Origin: Bacteroidales bacterium
Lineage (GTDB): Bacteria; Bacteroidota; Bacteroidia; Bacteroidales; UBA932
Direction: 5' to 3'
Length of the DNA: 7,597 bases
NCBI GenBank assembly: GCA_016303175.1
Contig: JAEDMF010000080.1
Location: 1 to 7,597 of the forward strand
This document shows positions 1 to 6,081 of this stretch, piece after piece. The stretch's first letter is position 1. The number at the start of each line of letters is the position of its first letter. A program made the position numbers and the translations under genes. The notes under the pieces are model-generated. The model did not search any database, was not told where the DNA came from, and saw only the letters and a list, made by a program, of their open reading frames with translations.

Positions 1-674
1 CTAAGGGTAACTTCCTTGTCATAATCACGCCCCTCGACCAAGCCCTCCGCATCCAAAAGATTCTGGAGTATCGTCTCTCCCCAGCAGCCTTGCATCTTCT
101 TGCGACCACGCATCGCCTCGGCCAGATGGTCGGCTTTGGAGCCTATGTTCTTCGTCTGTTCAGACAACTGCTTGACCGCTTCCTCAAACCTTGCCTTCAT
201 ATCCGCCGAGTCCTTGCCCGCGGCGGTCTTGTTCTCCTCGAAGGCCGTCTTCATATCCTTGAGGTCCTTGCCGAGATTGCCCGTTATGGTCTCGAAAGTC
301 TCCTTGGCCTTCTTGTCCAACTCCACCTGACGCTGCTTCAGTATTTCCTCCGTTTTGGCAAGCATTTCAGCCTTAAGGGCATCGCTCTGCCTGCGGTACG
401 CATCGCTCTGCTCACGAAGAGCCTCCTTGTGGTTCTCCTTTATCTCCTTGAGGGTACTCTCGAAACCCTCCTTGAGCTCCTGATTGCGCTTTTCAGCTGC
501 TTCAACCTTTGTCGCGGCAATACTCTGCTCGGTCTTGATCCTCTCGTCGCAAAGAGTCTTCATCTGCTCCACTTCCACCCTGCTTCTGCGCTCTGCCGCC
601 CTATGTGTCAGAAACCAGGTGAGCAGGACCGCAAAAAGCAGGGAGACAAGCAAGGTAACAATTTGCGCAACCAT
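1..674 (-). CDS. rmuC: RmuC-like DNA recombination protein, N-terminal part
   Basis: The visible 224 codons begin with a single membrane segment (about residues 4-21), followed by a long charged, Lys/Glu-rich stretch (about 30-185) that should form a coiled coil. Near residues 187-220 comes the start of the RmuC domain: AMRGRKKMQGCWGE, then a GL.EGRDY motif, matching the family pattern in which a Gly-x-Trp-Gly-Glu box opens the nuclease-like domain. The gene leaves the window at base 1, so the rest of the catalytic domain is unseen. RmuC proteins limit recombination and inversion at short inverted repeats; a nuclease role is inferred from fold. The ATG overlaps the pfkA stop codon by one base (TGATG), indicating translational coupling and one operon. 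Identity rests on motif recognition. Confidence 0.88.
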   Translation of the reverse strand, partial: MVAQIVTLLVSLLFAVLLTWFLTHRAAERRSRVEVEQMKTLCDERIKTEQSIAATKVEAAEKRNQELKEGFESTLKEIKENHKEALREQSDAYRRQSDALKAEMLAKTEEILKQRQVELDKKAKETFETITGNLGKDLKDMKTAFEENKTAAGKDSADMKARFEEAVKQLSEQTKNIGSKADHLAEAMRGRKKMQGCWGETILQNLLDAEGLVEGRDYDKEVTL

Positions 675-1654
675 CAGATAGACAATACGTTAAGTACGTT
701 GATAAGCTCCTTGTCTATGGGTTTGTCGATTTTGATGGCCTTGTTGAAGGGTACATAGACTATCTTGTCATTGCTGATGCCTATCATCACATTGCGCTGG
801 CCGTCCTTGAGAGCCTCGATGGCGGCGACCCCCATACGGCTGGCCAGGATGCGGTCGTAGGCACTCGGGGTTCCTCCCCTCTGCAGATGTCCGAGAATGG
901 ACATCCTCACATCATACTGGGGATATTCATTGCGCACCCTCTCCGCATAGTACATTGCTCCCCCACCCTTGCGGCTCTCGGAGACAAGCACTATGGAACT
1001 GTTCTTGCTCTTGCGGAAGCCACGGCTGATAAACTGCTCCAACTGGTCCACATCAGTCTGGTCCTCCGGTATGATGGCGGCCTCCGCACCTGCGGCAATG
1101 GCGCTGTTCTGGGCAAGGAAACCCGCATCACGTCCCATAACCTCAATAAAGAAAATGCGGTTGTGCGAGGTGGCAGTGTCCCTAATCTTGTCCACGCACT
1201 CCACTATGGTGTTCAAGGCCGTGTCATAGCCTATGGTGGAGTCGGTTCCATACAGGTCGTTGTCAATGGTGCCGGGCAAACCTATGCAGGGCACGTCATA
1301 CTCCTGAGCAAAAATTTGCGCTCCGGAAAGAGAGCCGTTGCCGCCTATGACGACAAGAGCATCTATTCCGGAGGCAATCATATTATCGTATGCCTTCTTT
1401 CTGCCTTCGACGGTCATGAATTCCTCACTGCGGGCAGTTTTCAGTATAGTACCTCCACGCTGGATGGTGCTGCTGACACTCTCCGAAGTGAGTTCCTTGA
1501 TTTCATTGTTGATGAGGCCTTCATAGCCCCTGAGAATACCTTTTACATTCCAGCCGTTGTAGATGGCGGCCCTCGTCACAGCCCTGATGGCTGCGTTCAT
1601 TCCCGGTGCATCACCTCCCGAGGTGAGAACACCAATTGTCGATATCTTAGCCAT
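674..1654 (-). CDS. pfkA: ATP-dependent 6-phosphofructokinase
   Basis: This 326-residue protein has the normal length of bacterial PfkA, which phosphorylates fructose 6-phosphate to fructose 1,6-bisphosphate, the committed step of glycolysis in the cytoplasm. Visible motifs are the nucleotide-binding GGDAPGMNA (13-21), PGTIDND (127-133) with the catalytic aspartate D131, EVMGR (171-175), and GHLQRGG in the substrate-binding C-terminal part. The glycine after the GGNG asparagine and the glycine of PGTIDND indicate ATP rather than pyrophosphate as donor. One oddity: the usual GGDGS/T loop reads GGNGS here, so the aspartate that helps hold Mg-ATP (D103 in E. coli) is asparagine (N106). The start is fixed by the conserved N-terminus. 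The gene lies 70 bases downstream of the PTPS-like gene and overlaps rmuC. Confidence 0.95.
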   Translation of the reverse strand: MAKISTIGVLTSGGDAPGMNAAIRAVTRAAIYNGWNVKGILRGYEGLINNEIKELTSESVSSTIQRGGTILKTARSEEFMTVEGRKKAYDNMIASGIDALVVIGGNGSLSGAQIFAQEYDVPCIGLPGTIDNDLYGTDSTIGYDTALNTIVECVDKIRDTATSHNRIFFIEVMGRDAGFLAQNSAIAAGAEAAIIPEDQTDVDQLEQFISRGFRKSKNSSIVLVSESRKGGGAMYYAERVRNEYPQYDVRMSILGHLQRGGTPSAYDRILASRMGVAAIEALKDGQRNVMIGISNDKIVYVPFNKAIKIDKPIDKELINVLNVLSI

Positions 1655-1662
1655 AACGGCTG

Positions 1663-1686
1663 CAAAAATAGCAATTTTTATGCTAT
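1663..1686 (-). promoter_or_regulatory. pfkA -7 box with overlapping inverted repeat
   Basis: On the minus strand TATTTTTG (1663-1670) fits the Bacteroidota -7 consensus TAnnTTTG and lies only 8 bases before the pfkA ATG. No clear TTG/TTTG -33 box is seen at the expected distance. An inverted repeat, ATAGCA (1668-1673) and TGCTAT (1681-1686) with a 7-base spacer, overlaps the box. It may be a regulator site. A weak terminator for the upstream gene is also possible, since five Ts follow the stem in the direction of transcription. Confidence 0.4.
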
Positions 1687-1724
1687 GATATCATCGAGAG
1701 CCGCAGAAAGAGGCGAAAAAGACT

Positions 1725-2288
1725 CTATTTCCTGTAGCCGCACTTGGGGCAGACGCCATTCTTGTCAAGAGCGACGCCGCAGAGAGGACAACGGTCTATG
1801 CTCACGTGTGAAGGGAACTCCTGTGTCGCCGCATTCACACCGCTGGTAAATGTAAGCTTAACGATGTTCAATTTGTCCTTGAGGAGGTCATACACTATCT
1901 TTATCATTCCTTCCACCGTCATAGTCTCCTTGGTCACGACAAGGCGGCACTCGGGAAATGCCTGGCAGAGGTCCGTTTTGAAAGCCTCGCCCTTCATAGT
2001 GTTCTGGGGAGTACCGTTGCGCAGGCCGGTCTGCTCATACACACCCAGTATGGCGGGCAGCAGAGGGTCATCCTCGCGCAGCACAAGAGCGTGGTCGAAA
2101 TTCTTGAGCACAGCCCAAGCAACCTTCTGGATTTCGTTGCAGGGATATGCCATATTTACGCCCTCATTTATGGGCTCTTCCACCTCAATTGTCAAAACGC
2201 CGGTATGTCCGTGAAGATATTGGGCCTCACCCTTGAATCCATAAAAACGGTGGGCGTACTGTAGGTCGATTTTTGTAATGCTTCTCAT
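1725..2288 (-). CDS. 6-pyruvoyltetrahydropterin synthase/QueD-like protein with C-terminal zinc ribbon
   Basis: The protein (187 residues) has the PTPS-family metal site: H13 in AHRFYG and H26/H28 in LHGHTG, followed by the D65-H66 pair and E121 in VTKETMTVE. Family members convert dihydroneopterin triphosphate into 6-pyruvoyl- or 6-carboxy-tetrahydropterin, the latter for queuosine synthesis, or act in folate synthesis (PTPS-III). Two features are unusual. The catalytic cysteine expected four residues before the first His of HGH is alanine (A22), with a glutamate (E21) beside it. The C-terminus adds a second zinc site, CPLC (167-170) and CPKC (180-183), and the chain is longer than the roughly 120-140 residues of a plain QueD. 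The exact reaction is therefore left open. No queuosine or folate genes are nearby. The gene could share a transcript with pfkA and rmuC. Confidence 0.8.
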   Translation of the reverse strand: MRSITKIDLQYAHRFYGFKGEAQYLHGHTGVLTIEVEEPINEGVNMAYPCNEIQKVAWAVLKNFDHALVLREDDPLLPAILGVYEQTGLRNGTPQNTMKGEAFKTDLCQAFPECRLVVTKETMTVEGMIKIVYDLLKDKLNIVKLTFTSGVNAATQEFPSHVSIDRCPLCGVALDKNGVCPKCGYRK

Positions 2289-2320
2289 AATCTTGATTTT
2301 TTAATGGTTTGTTTTTTTCT

Positions 2321-2350
2321 GCAATATATGGTAAATTTCTAACCGTTCAA
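2321..2350 (-). promoter_or_regulatory. Promoter of the PTPS-like gene
   Basis: On the minus strand a TTG (2348-2350) is followed after 19 bases by TATATTG (2322-2328), close to the TAnnTTTG -7 consensus. The leader to the ATG at 2288 is about 25-30 bases long, A-rich and without a strong Shine-Dalgarno sequence, as is common in this phylum. Confidence 0.5.
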
Positions 2351-2369
2351 GCAGCACAATCCTAGAATG

Positions 2370-2401
2370 TTTCATTTTTACCATTAAATTGCATATATTT
2401 G
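2370..2401 (+). promoter_or_regulatory. Promoter of the AraC-family gene
   Basis: TATATTTG (2394-2401) matches the -7 consensus TAnnTTTG exactly. A weak -33 candidate, TTTC (2370-2373), lies 20 bases upstream. Only four bases separate the -7 box from the ATG at 2406, so a transcript from this promoter would be nearly or fully leaderless. The box lies 66 bases from the -7 box of the divergent promoter for the PTPS-like gene. Confidence 0.5.
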
Positions 2402-2405
2402 CCGT

Positions 2406-3293
2406 ATGAAAGAACTAAGAAAGACCTTCTGCCGCTACGATATGGTATGCGACGACCCCAAGGGAGCAGGGCTGGAAATATACCGCATGCCGGAATTTTT
2501 CAGTCAAGTATCCGGATTGGAGACAGACAAAATTCATGTTCACGGATTCTACGAAATAGTATGGTTCACCCAAGGCGAAGGTGTTCACTACGTCGATTTC
2601 AGCGAGTATCCCGTCTCGAACGGCACAATGTTCTTCATTTCACCGGGACAGGTCCACTCTTTTGACAAGAGGCACGACCAGAAAGGCTATGTGATAAAGG
2701 TGTGCAGCGAGTTGCTCGCCGATGAGGTGTACGGCAGCCTGGCTTATCTGATATACAACATTTTCAATGCCTACGACCGCGCGCCCTTTTGCAGACTTGA
2801 CGAGCGGGACAACAATAATCTCAGTTACATTCTGGACGCAGCAGAAGCGGAACTGAAACACCCCGGCAGCCTCGGGCACGAAGAATATCTGCAGTCGCTG
2901 GTCAGGCTCTTTCTGATAACGGTGCAAAGAGCTTATGTTTCCGACGCATCGTCATTGTTCAATCCGGTGCGCACATCCCACAGATACTTTCTGTCTTTCC
3001 GCCGTCTGCTGGATGAGAATTACACTACCGTGCATACTGTAAAGGAATATGCTTCAATGCTCAACATAACCTCCAAGACCCTGACTCAATATGTGGGGGA
3101 ATGTTCAACGCAATCCCCCCTGAGTTTGATAAACAACCGCATAATTCTGGAAGCAAAGCGCCTGCTCCGCTATTCCAATTTTTCGGTCAAGGAGATTGCC
3201 TTCCGCCTCGGTTTCGAAGACCCGTCCTACTTTGTGAAATTCTTCAAAAGGCTGGTTCACCGCTCCCCCGCCGACTACAGGGAGAGCATCTGA
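2406..3293 (+). CDS. AraC-family transcriptional regulator
   Basis: The 295-residue protein has the two-part layout of AraC regulators. An N-terminal cupin-like sensing region (about 44-90) includes HVHGFYEIVWF and SPGQVHSFD. The C-terminal double helix-turn-helix (about 205-294) has helices near VKEYASMLNITSKTLTQYV and VKEIAFRLGFEDPSYFVKFF, followed by the family's closing SPADYR. It should bind DNA in the cytoplasm; its ligand cannot be read from sequence. It is transcribed away from the PTPS-like gene with a 117-base gap and converges on the flavin reductase gene, so autoregulation or control of the divergent gene is possible but not shown. Starting at 2406 keeps the whole cupin domain; the promoter sits immediately upstream. 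Confidence 0.92.
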   Translation: MKELRKTFCRYDMVCDDPKGAGLEIYRMPEFFSQVSGLETDKIHVHGFYEIVWFTQGEGVHYVDFSEYPVSNGTMFFISPGQVHSFDKRHDQKGYVIKVCSELLADEVYGSLAYLIYNIFNAYDRAPFCRLDERDNNNLSYILDAAEAELKHPGSLGHEEYLQSLVRLFLITVQRAYVSDASSLFNPVRTSHRYFLSFRRLLDENYTTVHTVKEYASMLNITSKTLTQYVGECSTQSPLSLINNRIILEAKRLLRYSNFSVKEIAFRLGFEDPSYFVKFFKRLVHRSPADYRESI

Positions 3294-3311
3294 CACATTT
3301 AAGGAATATGA

Positions 3312-3345
3312 AAAAAATAACCTGCTTCGCAGCAGGTTATTTTTT
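3312..3345. terminator. Bidirectional intrinsic terminator
   Basis: A perfect stem with CCTGCT (3321-3326) and AGCAGG (3331-3336) around a TCGC loop extends through A/T pairs to a 15-bp helix with an A-tract on the left and a T-tract on the right. It ends transcription from both sides, between the converging AraC-family gene (stop at 3293) and the flavin reductase gene (stop at 3360). Outside it AGGAAT (3302-3307) and ATTCCT (3350-3355) can pair further, across a four-base internal mismatch. Confidence 0.93.
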
Positions 3346-3359
3346 GAAAATTCCTAAGC

Positions 3360-3962
3360 TTATTCTACAGGAACAAAATCGGAGGCAGGGTGTTTGCATA
3401 AAGGACAGGTGAAATCCGGAGGCAGCACCTCTCCTTCATAAATATATCCGCAGATGGTGCACACCCAGCCCTTTTTCTTCGGACGCTGCGGCGCAGGCTT
3501 GATATTCTTATGGTAGTAGGCATAGGTAGCCGAGGGAATATCGGAAATAAGCTCGGCGGCAGTAACCTCGGCAATGAACAAAGTATGTGTCCCGAGGTCT
3601 ATACTCGTCTCCACCTTTGCGCTCAGCACTGCATTGACTCCTTCTGTAAGATAAATGAGCCCGTTCTCGGAGCGGGAGAAATTGATTCCAACTGCCTTGT
3701 CGACGTCTTTGCCGCTCTGGAAGCCCCAATGTTTGAAAATATCAAAGCTGGCGGCCTCAGAGAGGACAGACACATTGAACTGCCCGGTACGCTCAATCAT
3801 CCCGTGAGTGTAATTGGACTTGTTGACGGCGAGAGATATGCGGTTGGGAGTTGTGGTTAGTTGCATCACCGTATTGGTGACACAACCATTGTCCTTGGAG
3901 CCTTCGCGGGCCGTCACAACGAAAAGTCCATAAGACAATTTGTAAAGTGCTTTTTCATCCAT
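3360..3962 (-). CDS. Flavin reductase-domain/rubredoxin fusion protein
   Basis: Residues 1-150 form an FMN-binding flavin reductase-like domain (split-barrel; start KLSYGLFVVTA, then CVTNTVMQLTTTPNRISLAV and QFNVSVLSE). After a basic, proline-rich linker (155-164) comes a rubredoxin-type iron site with Cys168-x2-Cys171 and Cys186-x2-Cys189. The 14-residue gap between the Cys pairs is short, as in the rubredoxin-like domain of rubrerythrins. Proteins with this arrangement, called high-molecular-weight rubredoxin in anaerobes, pass electrons from NAD(P)H through FMN and iron to oxygen- or NO-reducing flavodiiron proteins or peroxide reductases. A role in oxidative or nitrosative defence of an anaerobe is inferred; no partner gene is adjacent. 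It appears to be a single-gene unit, separated by about 100 bases from the gene upstream and ended by the shared terminator. Confidence 0.9.
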   Translation of the reverse strand: MDEKALYKLSYGLFVVTAREGSKDNGCVTNTVMQLTTTPNRISLAVNKSNYTHGMIERTGQFNVSVLSEAASFDIFKHWGFQSGKDVDKAVGINFSRSENGLIYLTEGVNAVLSAKVETSIDLGTHTLFIAEVTAAELISDIPSATYAYYHKNIKPAPQRPKKKGWVCTICGYIYEGEVLPPDFTCPLCKHPASDFVPVE

Positions 3963-4061
3963 AATACATTAACTCAAGTTCGGCTTTACTCCGGTTTTTC
4001 CAGCCGGCATCAGCCAAAAAACAACGCTGTAAAGTTATGAAATTTTCCGGTCACAACGGCC

Positions 4062-5402
4062 TTATTGCAGAATAACATCGTTGAAAAGCCGCTTTTTGAG
4101 GGAAGGAAGGAGACCGAGGCGGAAAATGGCGTCCACATTGGTGAAACGGCTGCGCATATAGGGGATATAATCAAAAGTCTGCATAAGATGCTCCCGGCTA
4201 ACGCATATCATCTCGCTTTTGTAAGGGGCTCCGACGGCTTTCAGGCTTTCATACACCTGGTCGAAGGGCAATATCTGCGAGCGGATTTTTCCCCGCAGTT
4301 CCGGCCAGGCAGCCTTGAGGGCTTCTATCTGGGAGCGCAGTCCATCGGCATCTACGTACTTGTCCCTTGACTCCTTCAGGGCACGTGCAAGATGCCCCGG
4401 CTTGCCCTCGAATAAGGTCCTGATGTCAGCCTCCATCTTTTCCCACGAAGGCCAAGCGGCAACACAGGCGTCTGTATCTATCGCATTAAGGTCCTGCTCC
4501 AGCAGAAACTCCAACGAAGCAGTGGAAACGAGGGTGCCGATACCCACCTTGAAGCCGTGCGAAACGTGGGTCCCGTCAGGATAACTGAGGTTTTCCATAT
4601 CCCAGCAATGGGAATATTGGTGCTCCGTACCCGACGCGGGGCGGCTGCTCTGTATTGCCTGCATCGCAAAACCGCTCATCAGCAAACCCTCGCACAAAGC
4701 TTCCGTCATAACCACATCCCCCGAGCGCACTGCCGCCGGATTGGCAAGGGACTCGCGCAAGCCGTCCTGCACCAAGGACCAACCGAAGGGGTCTATGGCC
4801 TCCGCGCCCACACAATCCGCAAGCATCCAATCGGCGCCCGCCGGTATCTTGGCAATGAGGTCTGCATAACCGCTGGCACACAATTCCTTGGGGGCCGCCG
4901 CTGCAATGACGGGGTCCATAAGGAAGGCATACGGAGCCGGGCAGGAGAAAGTCTGCTTATTGCCGTCCTTGGTAATGGAAGCTCCAAAAGCAGTGAAGCC
5001 GTCCATAGATGCAGCCGTACCAACACACATATACTTGCGTCCCAGACAGCCTGATACATACTTTACAAGGTCATTTATCACACCTGAACCCACTGCCACG
5101 GCTACGGCATCTACTCCTGCAAGATGTTCCCGCAGCATCTCCACAAACTTCCATTCGGCATAGAAATGCTTGTCGTCGAATATATAAGGTTCGCAAGTGT
5201 CAACTCCCCCACTCTCAAGAATTTCCTGAACCTGCCGTCCGGCAACTGCCCAGGTATTCTTATCCGCCACAACTATGGCCACCGCCCCGGGGAAACTTTT
5301 CTTGAAAAATTCGGCGCTTCTGTTTAATGCGCCAGCTCCGAGCAGACATTCTTTGGTGTCTGTTGTCCGCTCAAGGGCTCTCTCAATCTTAGACTTTTTC
5401 AT
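4062..5402 (-). CDS. sn-Glycerol-1-phosphate dehydrogenase-like protein (EgsA/AraM family)
   Basis: The 446-residue protein belongs to the iron-containing alcohol dehydrogenase/dehydroquinate synthase superfamily. It shows the nucleotide-binding AVGSGVINDLVKY (103-115), TAASMDGF (129-136) typical of glycerol-1-phosphate dehydrogenases, and likely metal ligands D181 (SGYADLIAK), H261 (GTEHQYSH) and H282 (HVSHGFKVG). Such enzymes reduce dihydroxyacetone phosphate to sn-glycerol 1-phosphate; in Bacillus, AraM feeds PcrB-dependent prenylglyceryl phosphate synthesis. The start at 5402 is preferred over an upstream in-frame ATG at 5444, because the -7 promoter box lies between them and the extra 14 residues are hydrophobic without family resemblance. 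No lipid or arabinose genes are visible nearby, so the physiological role is open. A palindrome in the promoter suggests repression. Confidence 0.87.
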   Translation of the reverse strand: MKKSKIERALERTTDTKECLLGAGALNRSAEFFKKSFPGAVAIVVADKNTWAVAGRQVQEILESGGVDTCEPYIFDDKHFYAEWKFVEMLREHLAGVDAVAVAVGSGVINDLVKYVSGCLGRKYMCVGTAASMDGFTAFGASITKDGNKQTFSCPAPYAFLMDPVIAAAAPKELCASGYADLIAKIPAGADWMLADCVGAEAIDPFGWSLVQDGLRESLANPAAVRSGDVVMTEALCEGLLMSGFAMQAIQSSRPASGTEHQYSHCWDMENLSYPDGTHVSHGFKVGIGTLVSTASLEFLLEQDLNAIDTDACVAAWPSWEKMEADIRTLFEGKPGHLARALKESRDKYVDADGLRSQIEALKAAWPELRGKIRSQILPFDQVYESLKAVGAPYKSEMICVSREHLMQTFDYIPYMRSRFTNVDAIFRLGLLPSLKKRLFNDVILQ

Positions 5403-5410
5403 AATTATGG

Positions 5411-5442
5411 CAAATATAAGTATGTTGTGACAAACATACAAC
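5411..5442 (-). promoter_or_regulatory. Promoter of the glycerol-1-phosphate dehydrogenase-like gene
   Basis: On the minus strand GTTG (5439-5442) and a perfect TATATTTG (5411-5418) are separated by 20 bases, the Bacteroidota arrangement. Eight bases lie between the -7 box and the ATG at 5402, giving a very short or absent leader. Confidence 0.65.
5420..5439. promoter_or_regulatory. Palindromic operator candidate
   Basis: GTATGTTGTGACAAACATAC has 7-bp arms (GTATGTT/AACATAC) around a 6-base centre and fills the space between the -33 and -7 boxes. A repressor bound here would block polymerase. Its regulator is unknown; no gene next to it is an obvious candidate apart from the HxlR gene just upstream. 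Confidence 0.5.
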
Positions 5443-5532
5443 ATCCCGAGGCATATAAGCTGGGTCTACGTCCAGCACTTCAAATTCTGCCACGCGCTTT
5501 TCTATTTCTCCACGGCGGGAAACACCCATGTA

Positions 5533-5895
5533 TCATATCTTCAAATTTGTTTTCCCTTTGGAACCGCCGGCAATCTCGTCGAAATGGTCTTTCGCCCAGT
5601 AGAACAGAGCCTCTATGTGGGGCATCGCGCTTTTCCCGAGCGGAGAAAGAGAGTACTCCACTCTTGGCGGGACCTCCCTGTATCCGCGTCTGACAATCAG
5701 ATTATGGCTCTCCAAATTCTTCAGACGTACTGTCAGCATCCTTTCCGATATGTCCGACATCGCCGAAGAGAGTTCTCCGAATCGCATACTGCCCCCGATA
5801 TGAAGGTTGCATAGGACAAGCAACGACCATTTGTCGGAAAACAGGCTCAGGACGTGCCTGATGGGACATTTTGAGTATTTCTCCTCGTTTTTCAT
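5533..5895 (-). CDS. HxlR-family winged-helix transcriptional regulator
   Basis: The 120-residue protein matches the HxlR family over its length: KCPIRHVLSLFSDKW near the N-terminus, RFGELSSAMSDISERMLTVRLKNLE for the recognition helix region, and a wing around REVPPRVEYSLSPLG. The cysteine before the proline (C10) is at the place used as redox or electrophile sensor in YodB- and HypR-type members, so thiol sensing is plausible. The start at 5895 is chosen over the in-frame ATG at 5931: it begins just before the conserved domain, and its ATG overlaps the stop of the upstream 51-codon ORF (TAATG), a sign of translational coupling. The palindrome upstream of the thioesterase gene is a candidate target. 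Confidence 0.92.
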   Translation of the reverse strand: MKNEEKYSKCPIRHVLSLFSDKWSLLVLCNLHIGGSMRFGELSSAMSDISERMLTVRLKNLESHNLIVRRGYREVPPRVEYSLSPLGKSAMPHIEALFYWAKDHFDEIAGGSKGKTNLKI

Positions 5896-6050
5896 TACAG
5901 GAAAAGTTCGTTGGGCTTTCTTTTTGCGCAAGGTATCTTCAAGGCTGCCTTGACAAGAAATTTCATCACCGGAGCGATTGAACGGGCTCCTTCAGGGCAC
6001 ATCGCAACCTTTTTTGTCCCTCCTGTGGGGCTGAATACTATTTCTATCAT
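5895..6050 (-). pseudogene. Internally collapsed flavodoxin/ferredoxin-type protein (51 codons)
   Basis: The ORF is intact but appears to be the two ends of a larger protein. Residues 1-16 (MIEIVFSPTGGTKKVA) look like the FMN-phosphate loop at the start of flavodoxin-fold proteins of the EFR1 ferredoxin type. Residues 17-51 (MCPEGARS, then APVMKF and a KRKPNELFL ending) look like the stretch that follows the last ferredoxin cysteine motif to the C-terminus of the same family. The roughly 200 residues that would hold most of the flavodoxin fold and the 4Fe-4S cysteines are absent, without frameshift. Its stop overlaps the HxlR start codon by one base, which suits a former redox gene/regulator pair. 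It lies 31 bases after the thioesterase stop codon. Most likely an in-frame deletion remnant; a working small protein cannot be excluded. Confidence 0.65.
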
Positions 6051-6060
6051 ATAATTTTAA

Positions 6061-6077
6061 ATCCTTGCGACAAGTAT
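6061..6077. promoter_or_regulatory. Imperfect palindrome before the collapsed ORF
   Basis: ATCCTTG-CGA-CAAGTAT pairs at six of seven positions and sits between the thioesterase stop and the ATG of the 51-codon ORF. No good -7 box is visible beside it. It could be a regulator site or an RNA hairpin in the transcript. Confidence 0.25.
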
Positions 6078-6081
6078 CCTT

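Noticed and set aside
90..758. A 222-codon plus-strand open frame opposite rmuC and the end of pfkA
   Set aside because: Its leucine-rich product is the mirror of the Lys/Glu-rich coiled-coil coding strand; RmuC motifs on the minus strand explain the region.
887..1849. A 320-codon plus-strand open frame opposite pfkA
   Set aside because: It is antisense to a clearly conserved gene, has no family resemblance or promoter, and its length follows from codon bias on the other strand.
5403..5444. Upstream ATG at 5444 as start of the glycerol-1-phosphate dehydrogenase-like gene
   Set aside because: The -7 box at 5411-5418 lies downstream of that ATG, and the added residues do not look like the family.
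5389..5529. A 46-codon minus-strand frame starting three bases after the hxlR stop
   Set aside because: Codon use looks plausible and the position suggests coupling, but it has no recognisable family, runs through the promoter and start of the next gene, and is too short to support alone.
5896..5931. Longer HxlR start at 5931
   Set aside because: The 12 extra residues are not family-like, and the internal ATG at 5895 is coupled to the preceding stop codon.
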